Assembly: GCA_004298725.1 (NCBI GenBank)
Contig: SCQA01000048.1
Location: 1 to 13,620, forward strand
Direction: 5' to 3'
Source: a bacterium
GTDB lineage: Bacteria > Desulfobacterota > GWC2-55-46
Length of the DNA stretch: 13,620 nt
The notes below the pieces were generated by a model. It did no database searches. It was not told the DNA's origin and saw only the letters and a program-made list of their open reading frames with translations. The translations under genes were made by a program, and so were the position numbers. Positions 1 to 6,192 of this stretch are shown piece after piece. Each line of letters begins with the position of its first letter. Within the stretch, counting starts at the first letter, position 1.

Positions 1-99
1 AGAAAGAGCGCGCTTGCAAGGGGCCGCAGTAAGTTCGAGGATGAAATTCTGGCCGCGAAAGAAGCCGCGGCTAATAGCGCCGGAGGTTGTTGCCACTAA
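1..99 (+). CDS. C-terminal end of an unidentified protein (5' end outside the window)
   Basis: Frame 1 is open from the window edge to a TAA at 97-99 and encodes about 32 residues. They are rich in Ala, Glu, Lys and Arg and end in Gly-Gly-Cys-Cys-His. The codons resemble those of the sure genes in the window, and a strong terminator lies about 90 bases downstream, as expected for the end of a transcription unit. The Cys-Cys-His tail might bind metal, but too little is visible to name a family. A competing open frame (14-205) runs into the terminator stem and has unnatural composition, so I prefer this one. Confidence 0.42.
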   Translation, partial: RKSALARGRSKFEDEILAAKEAAANSAGGCCH

Positions 100-188
100 G
101 GCGTTTTTTTGGCGGATATGCGGGCATTATTACCCGCAATTATTAAATGATGCGTTCACAATCTGGGGTATGGGAACGGCAGAAATGA

Positions 189-218
189 AAAGGAGGCATG
201 AATAATGCCTCCTTTTTT
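189..218 (+). terminator. Strong Rho-independent terminator
   Basis: An 11-bp perfect stem (189-199 with 205-215) and a 5-base loop run into six T residues (213-218). It probably ends the transcript of the partial gene at the left edge. A smaller hairpin (GCGGG/CCCGC, 120-137) lies between that gene and the terminator without a T tract. Confidence 0.88.
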
Positions 219-759
219 ATTGTCTTAAATATTAGCGTAGTCGAGCGATAGAATTTTACAATTTAATCGTTCGGGTTAATTTTTCGATGTTTGCCGTGAA
301 ATTTCATGTACTCTCCCCGCAGGGGAGCCGGAATCGCAACCGGATGTGCCATGAAGGGCGAACTGGCAGGTAAACCGGCTCTTCTGGTTAAAGGAATAAG
401 GTGATAAGAAGCTGTGGTATATATCCTGATGCCACGCAGATTGTCGAGAAGTGATTTCTTAGAGAGGAAGAGACGGCTTGCAAATTGTTTTTGGTATGGT
501 TGCCGTGACGCATGCGCGTTTCTTGACGCGCTCTCACGCTGGATATGCATGGGTATAATGAGGTTGTTTGCTAAGGAAGGTCTGACTGATTATTTTCCCC
601 CATCCCCTTGATAGAGAGGGTAGGGTGACGCGTAAAGATGAGGAAAAGACAGGCAACGGTTCTCGGAAAAGATATTTCAGACTTGATACCCGATACTTTT
701 TGACTGCGTAAAGGAACTAATCAGAGGTTTTGTTAGATATCTCTTGATGCAAACGGTTT
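219..759. other. 541-base region without a convincing gene; several hairpins
   Basis: Open frames exist on both strands (about 263-550 minus and 414-611 plus), but neither has a ribosome binding site, a recognisable domain or local codon style. Several inverted repeats are visible: CTCCCC/GGGGAG at 313-327, AACCGG/CTGGTT (with a G-T pair) at 373-389, ACGGC/GCCGT at 473-506, and a perfect GCGCGT/ACGCGC hairpin at 514-531. The stretch may be a decayed gene, a mobile-element remnant or a structured RNA; I cannot tell which. From about 600 to 759 I see nothing apart from the 3' flank of the minus-strand gene ending at 760. Confidence 0.5.
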
Positions 760-1140
760 TTAAAGCGGCAGATGGATGTAAACCATATATAGCCACATAA
801 GAGTAAGGCTTGCGCCGAACCAGCTGACGTATTTGAACGCCCTCCGTTTTTTTCTGCTTTTCTTGACTATCCATAGTTTTGTGAGAATTATGAAGAAGCC
901 GGAAAACCATCCGAAGACCGACCACAGGCTTATGCCGCTTAACGCAAACCCCAAGACGGCGAGGATAACATACAGGATAATGCTAAGGTAGCCGTTAAGA
1001 CGGTGTATCCTGCCTTCTATGGTTATAGAAGTGCCTCTGATGAGCTGAAGACCGCTTATGAAACTCGAGGTGGCGATTATAAGCCCTATTGACGCAAGCG
1101 TTACCGGAACGTACTGGAGTATGCTTATAAGCAGTTTCAT
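760..1140 (-). CDS. Small four-helix inner-membrane protein, function unknown
   Basis: This 126-residue protein has four hydrophobic segments at about residues 10-33, 50-69, 73-92 and 104-122, with a very basic loop at 93-103 (Lys-Lys-Ser-Arg-Lys-Lys-Arg-Arg). The positive-inside rule puts that loop in the cytoplasm. His46 lies just before helix 2 and His123 at the end of helix 4. Together with the small four-helix layout this recalls haem-binding membrane families such as cytochrome b561-like or DUF420 proteins, but the match is only topological. The ATG is chosen because an AAGG box sits seven bases upstream and the start follows the stop of the beta-helix gene by two bases, which implies translational coupling. 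Reading further upstream would overlap the previous gene by about 100 bases. Confidence 0.78.
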   Translation of the reverse strand: MKLLISILQYVPVTLASIGLIIATSSFISGLQLIRGTSITIEGRIHRLNGYLSIILYVILAVLGFALSGISLWSVFGWFSGFFIILTKLWIVKKSRKKRRAFKYVSWFGASLTLMWLYMVYIHLPL

Positions 1141-1142
1141 GT

Positions 1143-1964
1143 TTAAGCCTTGTACATCAACTTCATTATATTTTTTTGCACAAGGTAATTTACTATGCCG
1201 AGGTACACAAGTATTATCGGCAGAATTACAAACAAGTTCGGCCACGTGGAGTTGTTGCTGACTTCGTTGTCGTCAGAGTCGCCCATGACTATGGCGTATG
1301 TGTTTCTTAACGCCTTATTTTCTTTTATTTGATTGCCGTGCGAAGCCCAAAGCACTATGCCGTTCCAAGCGTTAAGGTTGGCGTCGTTGCCGACGACGGT
1401 ATTGGCGCTTGACGAGCTTAGCAGTATGCCTTTATCGCCGTTTGAGTTTGCCGCGTTGTAGCTTACGTTATTGTAGTTTGACGTTTCAAGGTAAATGCCG
1501 TATTGCGCGTTAAAACTTGCCGTGTTTTCAGAGATGGTGTTTTTGTTGGACGCGTATGACATCAGACCGTTGGCGTTGCCTGTCAATATATTGTTTGCAA
1601 TGCGGCAAAAAGTGGCGTTGTTGAGCGATATTCCAGCCGTATCGGAACCTGTAGCGGTAAAGCCGGAGATTAAAACGTTTGTAGCGCCGTCAATTTTAAA
1701 GACTGGCTCTGCTTTGTTGGCCGCGGTTACTACGGTTGCCTCGGCGCCCTTTGCGCTTCGCAACTGCAAAGGTTTTTTTATGACTATGTTTTCTTTGTAC
1801 GAACCTTTGCCTATGATAATCAGGTCGTTATCAGCCGCGTTTGCAACGGCGGATTGTATTGTTTTGTAGGTTTCAGGCACGCGCAGTATCGCGCTCCTAA
1901 CCGGAGCGGCGCTTACAAAAAACGCGAGTGACGCGGCGAGTATGACGAGTATGTTTTTACGCAT
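1143..1964 (-). CDS. Secreted NosD-like parallel beta-helix protein with C-terminal membrane anchor
   Basis: The 273-residue product starts with a basic n-region (Met-Arg-Lys-Asn) and a hydrophobic stretch ending in Ala-rich residues near 19-25, typical of a Sec signal peptide. The region around residues 85-235 consists of short repeats of the type N-x-I-x-x-N and G-I-x-L-x-x-S-x-x-N, spaced about 22-23 residues apart. This is the signature of right-handed beta-helix (PbH1/NosD) proteins. Residues 243-261 form a hydrophobic helix followed by a basic tail, so the helix domain is probably anchored on the outer face of the cytoplasmic membrane. NosD itself serves nitrous-oxide reductase maturation, but no nosZ or nos ABC genes are present here, so a copper role is not supported. 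No good Shine-Dalgarno precedes the ATG. It forms a unit with the membrane gene that follows two bases later. Confidence 0.85.
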   Translation of the reverse strand: MRKNILVILAASLAFFVSAAPVRSAILRVPETYKTIQSAVANAADNDLIIIGKGSYKENIVIKKPLQLRSAKGAEATVVTAANKAEPVFKIDGATNVLISGFTATGSDTAGISLNNATFCRIANNILTGNANGLMSYASNKNTISENTASFNAQYGIYLETSNYNNVSYNAANSNGDKGILLSSSSANTVVGNDANLNAWNGIVLWASHGNQIKENKALRNTYAIVMGDSDDNEVSNNSTWPNLFVILPIILVYLGIVNYLVQKNIMKLMYKA

Positions 1965-2006
1965 GAATTAAACGTAAGTATTCACAGCAGGATTTAACGA
2001 TGAGCA

Positions 2007-2036
2007 ATCTTAGCAAAAGCGTTTTTGAAAGTCCAA
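2007..2036 (-). promoter_or_regulatory. Candidate sigma-70 promoter of the NosD-like gene
   Basis: Read on the minus strand, TTGGAC (2036-2031), an 18-base spacer and TAAGAT (2012-2007) preceded by an extended TGC give a plausible promoter. It would start transcription near 2000, leaving a leader of about 36 bases. Each hexamer matches the consensus at about four positions. Confidence 0.4.
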
Positions 2037-2183
2037 TAAAATTAGCCGGCGGCAAATGACAGGCCGGCGCAGGCGTTGAAAGACGGGCGCGACGACGCTA
2101 CCACCCCCGATTAAAATTCTCCGCCATGAATTACAAGGAATTTTGATGGCATGGTATGAATTATCATTTCTATTCGCACATTT

Positions 2184-2214
2184 AAAAAGGGCTGGCCTTA
2201 TAGGCCAACCCTTT
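2184..2214 (-). terminator. Terminator of the tRNA-Ala transcript
   Basis: On the minus strand a 13-bp stem (2202-2214 with 2186-2198, one G-T pair) and a 3-base loop are followed by a T-rich end. It lies ten bases beyond the CCA end of the tRNA, the usual place for a single-tRNA terminator. Confidence 0.85.
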
Positions 2215-2223
2215 GTGTTTGAC

Positions 2224-2299
2224 TGGTGGAGCAGAGGGGGATCGAACCCCTGACCTCAAGACTGCCAGCCTTGCGCTCTCCCAACTGAGCTACTGCCCC
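2224..2299 (-). tRNA. tRNA-Ala (anticodon GGC), CCA encoded
   Basis: The minus strand folds as a 76-base cloverleaf. The 7-bp acceptor stem GGGGCAG/CTGCTCC contains the G3-U70 wobble that is the identity element for alanyl-tRNA synthetase. The D arm is GCTC/GAGC, the anticodon arm has loop CTGGCAG giving anticodon GGC (reads GCC), and the T arm is AGGGG/CCCCT with loop TTCGATC. The discriminator is A and CCA is genomically encoded. The gene has its own promoter and terminator and stands alone, not within an rRNA operon. Confidence 0.97.
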
Positions 2300-2334
2300 G
2301 CGTAATGCCGCAAGCCATTCAACATTGCTCTTAT

Positions 2335-2364
2335 CTTTTAACATTCAACACGCAGGCGTGTCAA
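2335..2364 (-). promoter_or_regulatory. Promoter of the tRNA-Ala gene
   Basis: The minus strand carries a consensus TTGACA (2364-2359), an 18-base spacer and TAAAAG (2340-2335). Transcription would start near 2328, about 28 bases before the mature 5' end. A 6+6 inverted repeat (ACACGC/GCGTGT, 2348-2361) overlaps the -35 box and could be an operator or chance. Confidence 0.55.
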
Positions 2365-2424
2365 ATAAAATTATTTGCCATAAATGATGGAGAATTTTTG
2401 ATGGTACGGATACTTTTTCCTTCT

Positions 2425-2497
2425 GCCGGCATTGACACTCTGTTCAAAACAACGGGCTATGCCGGCGCGCTTATTTGAAAAATATGCATGGCGCGCC
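2425..2497. repeat. Two nested GC-rich inverted repeats in the tRNA-Ala/HU intergenic region
   Basis: GCCGGCAT (2425-2432) is matched by ATGCCGGC (2459-2466), and immediately beyond it GGCGCGC (2464-2470) is matched by GCGCGCC (2491-2497). Neither has a T tract, so they are not obvious terminators. They sit in a stretch with no open frame of note. Confidence 0.5.
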
Positions 2498-2506
2498 ATT
2501 AGGCAG

Positions 2507-2535
2507 TTGACAATTTTTTTTTTTGATGATAGAGT
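2507..2535 (+). promoter_or_regulatory. Candidate promoter upstream of a possible small RNA or of the HU gene
   Basis: A perfect TTGACA (2507-2512), a 17-base spacer containing a long T run, and TAGAGT (2530-2535, four of six consensus matches). It could start a transcript near 2542. Confidence 0.4.
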
Positions 2536-2541
2536 TTAGAA

Positions 2542-2610
2542 AATCTTCCATCAAGACGACACATCAAACTGCTAAAAAAACCATTAAGCGCAATGCGCCG
2601 TAGTTTTTTT
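2542..2610 (+). ncRNA. Possible small RNA ending in an A-tract/T-tract hairpin
   Basis: Between the candidate promoter and the HU promoter lies a short unit that ends in a compound hairpin. Its outer stem is AAAAAAAC (2574-2581) with GTTTTTTT (2603-2610), and its inner stem is GCGC/GCGC around a 3-base loop. The outer T arm could serve as a terminator tract in either direction. No open frame is present. It is equally possible that this is only a terminator or part of the HU leader region. Confidence 0.22.
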
Positions 2611-2638
2611 CAGCATCTGCCGAAAAGCAAAAATGTAC

Positions 2639-2666
2639 TTGCAAATAATAAAAATTGTATTATATT
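2639..2666 (+). promoter_or_regulatory. Likely promoter of the HU-family gene
   Basis: TTGCAA (2639-2644), a 16-base A/T-rich spacer and TATATT (2661-2666). Transcription would start near 2673, giving a leader of about 50 bases that contains the AGGAGG box used by the gene. Confidence 0.5.
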
Positions 2667-2722
2667 AGTCCACATAAAGCGAAGCGTTTTGTAAGTTTAT
2701 AAAAAACTATTAGGAGGAACAA

Positions 2723-3007
2723 ATGTCAAAGGCATTTACAAAGTCACAGACTGCTGATTATCTCGCAACTAAGACTGGCATAACAAAGAAAATAGCCGGT
2801 GAGGTGTTAAATCAGTTGGCGCAGCTTGCTTACAAAGAAGCCAAGAATACGTTTACGCTACCCGGCCTTGGCAAGCTTGTGCTTGTGAAGAGAAAGGCGC
2901 GCATAGGCAGAAACCCGCAGACCGGAGCCGAAATAAAGATACCGGCAAAGAAGGTTGTTAAGTTCAGAGTTGCCAAGGCGTGCAAAGACGCGGTGCTTGG
3001 CAGTTAA
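2723..3007 (+). CDS. HU/IHF-family histone-like DNA-binding protein
   Basis: The 94-residue product has the usual length and layout of the bacterial HU family: an N-terminal helical dimerisation half (residues 1-45), the Phe-x-Leu-Pro-Gly-Leu-Gly-Lys turn near residues 44-52, and a beta-arm with Gly-Arg-Asn-Pro-Gln-Thr-Gly near 62-68, whose Pro intercalates into DNA. The last third ends in the expected short helix. HU proteins bind and bend DNA as dimers and compact the nucleoid. The start is set by a strong AGGAGG box eight bases before the ATG. The arm is Lys-rich and somewhat divergent, so HU cannot be separated from an IHF-like paralogue by eye. It stands alone, with its own promoter and terminator. 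Confidence 0.95.
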   Translation: MSKAFTKSQTADYLATKTGITKKIAGEVLNQLAQLAYKEAKNTFTLPGLGKLVLVKRKARIGRNPQTGAEIKIPAKKVVKFRVAKACKDAVLGS

Positions 3008-3102
3008 TCAGGCGATTATTGCGTCGAGTTTTAAAGGCGTAAGCCGTTGCGGCCGTAGCGTTTATAAATTTTATTGCAGTTACATCTTTTTTTGATTGAG
3101 GT

Positions 3103-3141
3103 AAAGCCTCCTCTGCTCTTACGCAGAGGAGGCTTTTTTTT
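3103..3141 (+). terminator. Strong Rho-independent terminator after the HU gene
   Basis: A perfect 14-bp stem (3103-3116 with 3123-3136), a 6-base loop and a run of eight T residues (3134-3141). The A-rich 5' side would also let it work weakly on the minus strand. Confidence 0.93.
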
Positions 3142-3260
3142 GATATTGCTTCGAAAATAAATTCATTGCGCTAAACTATTGGTATCGCGCGTTGCTCACC
3201 TGTCCATTTTTGCAGGGGATTGAATATTTTGCCGTGGTTTTGCCGCTTGGCAAGTGTTTC

Positions 3261-3289
3261 TTGTTATTTGTTATATTTTTTTGTATATT
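3261..3289 (+). promoter_or_regulatory. Candidate nrdR promoter placed for a leaderless transcript
   Basis: TTGTTA (3261-3266), a 17-base T-rich spacer and TATATT (3284-3289). The start codon at 3296 lies seven bases after the -10 box, where transcription normally begins, and there is no Shine-Dalgarno sequence ahead of it. A weaker alternative (TTGGCA 3247-3252 with TTATAT 3271-3276) would give a leader of about a dozen bases. Confidence 0.45.
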
Positions 3290-3295
3290 TACATT

Positions 3296-3769
3296 ATGAA
3301 GTGTCCATTTTGCGGCTATCTTGAAGACAAAGTTATCGACTCGAGGCTTTCGCAGGACGGCTCGGCCACGAGACGTAGAAGGGAGTGCCTTGGCTGTGAG
3401 AAGCGCTTTACCACCTATGAGCGCGTTGAGGAGGTGCTTCCTCTTGTCATTAAAAAAGACGGCAGAAGAGAGCCGTTTGACAGGCTTAAGATACTCGGCG
3501 GCATAAAAAAGGCATGTGAAAAGAGGCCGGTCGGCATGGAGGAGATGGAAAAGGCCGTTAATAAGCTTGAGATGCGGTTCTTGGATATTGGAGAGAAAGA
3601 AATCGCAAGTTCCTTTATCGGAGAGGCCGTTATGGAAGAGCTTAAAAAGCTTGATGAAGTGGCTTTTGTGCGTTTTGCGTCTGTTTACAGAGAGTTCAGG
3701 GACATTAATGAATTTATGAGGGAACTGAAAGATCTCCTTGACCCGGCCAGCGTCAAGAGGCCTAAGTAA
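3296..3769 (+). CDS. nrdR: NrdR transcriptional repressor of ribonucleotide reductase genes
   Basis: The 157-residue product begins with the canonical Met-Lys-Cys-Pro-Phe-Cys and carries a zinc ribbon with Cys3, Cys6, Cys31 and Cys34, followed by the basic Thr-Arg-Arg-Arg-Arg stretch and the ATP-cone domain (about residues 45-135). This matches the NrdR family in length and order. NrdR senses ATP/dATP through the cone and represses nrd genes at NrdR boxes. The family's start is fixed by the zinc ribbon, so an in-frame ATG 42 bases upstream is rejected; that extension would add only a hydrophobic, A/T-coded tail. No nrd gene lies in the window. nrdR directly abuts ribD, an arrangement known from several proteobacterial groups. 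Confidence 0.97.
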   Translation: MKCPFCGYLEDKVIDSRLSQDGSATRRRRECLGCEKRFTTYERVEEVLPLVIKKDGRREPFDRLKILGGIKKACEKRPVGMEEMEKAVNKLEMRFLDIGEKEIASSFIGEAVMEELKKLDEVAFVRFASVYREFRDINEFMRELKDLLDPASVKRPK

Positions 3770-4861
3770 ATGCCGCACGAAAGTTATATGTTTCAGGCCA
3801 TGTCGCTTGCCGTTAAAGGCGCGGGGCATACAAGCCCTAACCCGGTTGTCGGCGCGGTTATAGTAAAAGGCGATAAAATAATAGGACGCGGCTGGCATAA
3901 AAAGGCCGGAATGCCTCATGCTGAAATAGAGGCTATCAAAAGCGCCAAAGAAGGCGTAAGCGGAGCGGCGCTGTATGTAACGCTTGAGCCGTGTTGTCAT
4001 TGGGGAAGAACCCCGCCTTGCACGGGCGCCATAATAAGCGCAGGCATAAAAAAGGTGGTTATCGGCCATAACGACCCGAACCCAAAGGTAGCGGGTAAAG
4101 GGGTTAGGGCGTTGAAGGCCGCCGGTATTGCCGTTGTGACCGGCGTGCTCCGTGACGAATGCAGGGGGCTTAACGAGGCGTACATAAAATACATTACAAG
4201 CGGTATGCCGTTTGTTACATTGAAGCTTGCCTCTTCGCTTGACGGACGTATTGCCGCGGTAGGCGGAGCGTCAAAGTGGATAACCGGCATAGAGGCAAGA
4301 AGGCACGCGCATCGCTTGCGCGGACTTAGCGACGCGGTAATGGTTGGCGTAAATACAGTTTTAGCAGACGACCCTGAGCTTACCGTGCGGTTTGTTAAAG
4401 GCAAAAACCCAGTGCGCGTGGTTGTTGATTCGGCTCTGAAGACGCCGTTGTCAGCAAAGGTTTTTGTTGATGCGGATAAGGACGGACTGATAATATTTAC
4501 GTCAGACAAAGCCTCTCGCGCAAAGGCAACAAAGGCAAAGGCTCTTGGGGCGGACGTTGTAAGGGTTTCATCCGCCAAAGGCGGAGTTGATTTGAAAGAG
4601 GTTATGAAAGAGTTAGGCAGGCGTGAAATTACAAGCCTTCTTGTTGAGGGCGGCGGAACTATCGCGGCCGGGGCTGTCAAAAAAGGGCTTATTGATAAGC
4701 TCTGCCTCTTTATGGCGCCTAAGCTTATCGGAGGCGACGGCGTAGCGGTAATAGGGCCGCTTTGCGTTAAAGACCCGGCAAAGGCGTTGCCGGTGTCAGG
4801 CATGACAATTGCCATGATAGGCAAAGATATTCTTGTAGAAGGGTATTTTAAAGGTATATAA
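3770..4861 (+). CDS. ribD: Bifunctional riboflavin biosynthesis deaminase/reductase RibD
   Basis: The 363-residue product has both RibD domains. The N-terminal deaminase (about 1-143) shows His-Ala-Glu at 50-52 and the Pro-Cys-Cys motif, so the zinc ligands are His50, Cys75 and Cys84. The C-terminal reductase (about 145-360) has the Ser-Leu-Asp-Gly-Arg substrate motif, the Gly-x-x-Thr-x-x-x-Asp-Asp-Pro segment and a Glu-Gly-Gly-Gly cofactor loop. It deaminates and then reduces the pyrimidine produced by GTP cyclohydrolase II, using NADPH. The ATG follows the nrdR stop with no gap. An AGAGG about ten bases upstream could serve as ribosome binding site, and the adjacency suggests coupling. Internal Met codons at 7 and 11 are less likely starts. 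Confidence 0.97.
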   Translation: MPHESYMFQAMSLAVKGAGHTSPNPVVGAVIVKGDKIIGRGWHKKAGMPHAEIEAIKSAKEGVSGAALYVTLEPCCHWGRTPPCTGAIISAGIKKVVIGHNDPNPKVAGKGVRALKAAGIAVVTGVLRDECRGLNEAYIKYITSGMPFVTLKLASSLDGRIAAVGGASKWITGIEARRHAHRLRGLSDAVMVGVNTVLADDPELTVRFVKGKNPVRVVVDSALKTPLSAKVFVDADKDGLIIFTSDKASRAKATKAKALGADVVRVSSAKGGVDLKEVMKELGRREITSLLVEGGGTIAAGAVKKGLIDKLCLFMAPKLIGGDGVAVIGPLCVKDPAKALPVSGMTIAMIGKDILVEGYFKGI

Positions 4862-4886
4862 TAAAGATATAGCTTTTAATGGGTTT

Positions 4887-4930
4887 TTAGGCTTTGCCGT
4901 TCTTTTAAGGACAACAAAGCCTAATTATAT
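4887..4930 (+). terminator. Long hairpin after ribD, possible terminator or attenuator
   Basis: A 10-bp stem TTAGGCTTTG (4887-4896) with CAAAGCCTAA (4915-4924) encloses an inner six-pair stem (4899-4904 with 4907-4912, one G-T pair). It is followed by a T-rich but broken tail (ttatattt). The good stem and poor tract suggest partial termination between ribD and the next gene. Confidence 0.45.
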
Positions 4931-5042
4931 TTGTTGCAACAGCCTTGCTGATGAGCCCTAAATGGATAGCGGTGCAATAGAATGCGCAAGCGGCGATCAG
5001 CCGGTCAAGCGCTGTATAAACTTGAAAAAGGAACTTCCTTGT

Positions 5043-6152
5043 ATGTTGACAACATTGCGGCTACAATCTCTCGGCATTAAGCTGTTATCGATAGTAGCTC
5101 CTTTTTTATTGCTGTTGCTTGCGGGCGGGCGCGCTCATGCCGAGATTGTCTCGTTCAGCGACGAGCTGATATATCAGGCCGAGGACTTTGATAATATGCA
5201 GACAAGCCGGGTCATAGCGTTCGCTAAGGTTAAAAACCGTATGCAAGAGCATTATGTAAAATATCTTTTAACCACCTACGCGCCGGTCAATATGAGGTTT
5301 GACAAGGACCAGATAAGTTTTTTTATAACTGTTATATTGAGGACAGAGGTAATTGACGAGCAATGGGACGGTCATTCTTACCGCATTGATGCGCGTGTAT
5401 CGGCAGACCCCGCCGATATTGTTACCAAGATAAACCTCATTCGCGGCGACAAGCAGAAGATGCAAGACCTTAAAACTATAAGAGGCATTATGGCTACAGC
5501 CATCGCAAGCTTTGACAAGATTAAAAAAGAGCTTGGCGCGGCGGAGCCTGGTTCCGGCAGGCATAGCTTTCTTCAAAAAGATTATTTGGCGGCGCTTAAG
5601 CGTATTGCCGGCATAAACTGGTTTTATGACGGATTCTCAAGGCAACTTGACTCCAAGATAAATGAGGCGCTTGATGCTTATTCAAGGGGCATAGAGTCGG
5701 ATGAGCTAAATGTCTACGCTTATTATTACAGGTCAAAGGTATTTGACGGACTCGGCGATTATAGGCAGGCGCTTGACAGTCTTAACAAAGTGATCGAGGT
5801 AGAGCCTAAATTTCAGCTTGCCTATACATATCGCGCTAATATTTATTTTATGGTATTTAAGGATTATGCGCGCGCGATAAGCGATTATGCCAAGGCCTTG
5901 GAGTTGAACCCGGCAGACGATGGCGCGTATTACGGCAGAGGGCTTATGTTCGCAACCCGCATGAAGAAGTATAAGGAAGCAATAGCTGATTTTACCAAGG
6001 TAATTGAGCTTAACCCTAAAAACGCGCAGGCGTATTATTACAGAGGGATGAGCTACGGGTATCTTGGCGATTACGTCCGCAGGGGTGAAGATTACAAAGT
6101 GAGCGCGGAATTAGGGCATCCCAACGCAATAGAATATATGAATAGGAAGTAG
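5043..6152 (+). CDS. Secreted TPR-repeat protein with a FlgT-like N-terminal region
   Basis: The 369-residue product starts with a clear Sec signal peptide (basic start, a run of leucines near 21-26, cleavage after Ala-His-Ala at 31-33), so it acts in the periplasm or at the outer membrane. Residues 34 to about 140 resemble the small alpha/beta domain at the N-terminus of FlgT-type and related envelope proteins, with alternating strands such as Ile-Ser-Phe-Phe-Ile-Thr-Val and Tyr-Arg-Ile-Asp-Ala-Arg-Val; this is a visual likeness only. Residues 208 to about 365 hold four TPR-type repeats (Ala-Tyr-x-x-Arg, Asp-Tyr-x-x-Ala-Ile, Leu-x-Pro), which bind partner proteins. The start is the ATG preceded by AAGGAA; an upstream in-frame ATG at 4962 would bury the signal peptide. 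It separates ribD from ribE and has no evident link to riboflavin. Confidence 0.85.
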   Translation: MLTTLRLQSLGIKLLSIVAPFLLLLLAGGRAHAEIVSFSDELIYQAEDFDNMQTSRVIAFAKVKNRMQEHYVKYLLTTYAPVNMRFDKDQISFFITVILRTEVIDEQWDGHSYRIDARVSADPADIVTKINLIRGDKQKMQDLKTIRGIMATAIASFDKIKKELGAAEPGSGRHSFLQKDYLAALKRIAGINWFYDGFSRQLDSKINEALDAYSRGIESDELNVYAYYYRSKVFDGLGDYRQALDSLNKVIEVEPKFQLAYTYRANIYFMVFKDYARAISDYAKALELNPADDGAYYGRGLMFATRMKKYKEAIADFTKVIELNPKNAQAYYYRGMSYGYLGDYVRRGEDYKVSAELGHPNAIEYMNRK

Positions 6153-6192
6153 AAGCCGTAACCTTGTTTCATGAAGTAGCGCGGTTATAATT

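Noticed and set aside
14..205. A 63-codon plus-strand frame at the left edge
   Set aside because: It starts at an internal TTG without a ribosome binding site, its stop lies within the terminator hairpin, and its composition is unnatural. The frame ending at 99 fits better.
263..611. Small open frames on both strands (95 and 65 codons)
   Set aside because: No ribosome binding site, no domain, codon use unlike the real genes, and mutual overlap.
677..925. 82-codon minus-strand frame
   Set aside because: It overlaps the four-helix membrane gene in another frame and lacks a credible start.
3176..4069. 297-codon minus-strand frame antisense to nrdR and ribD
   Set aside because: It lies opposite two certain genes and shows the skewed composition of an antisense shadow, with no family signature.
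6164..6191. TTGTTT plus perfect TATAAT just before ribE
   Set aside because: Transcription would begin about five bases inside ribE, whose start is fixed by its N-terminal motif, so the match is probably chance.
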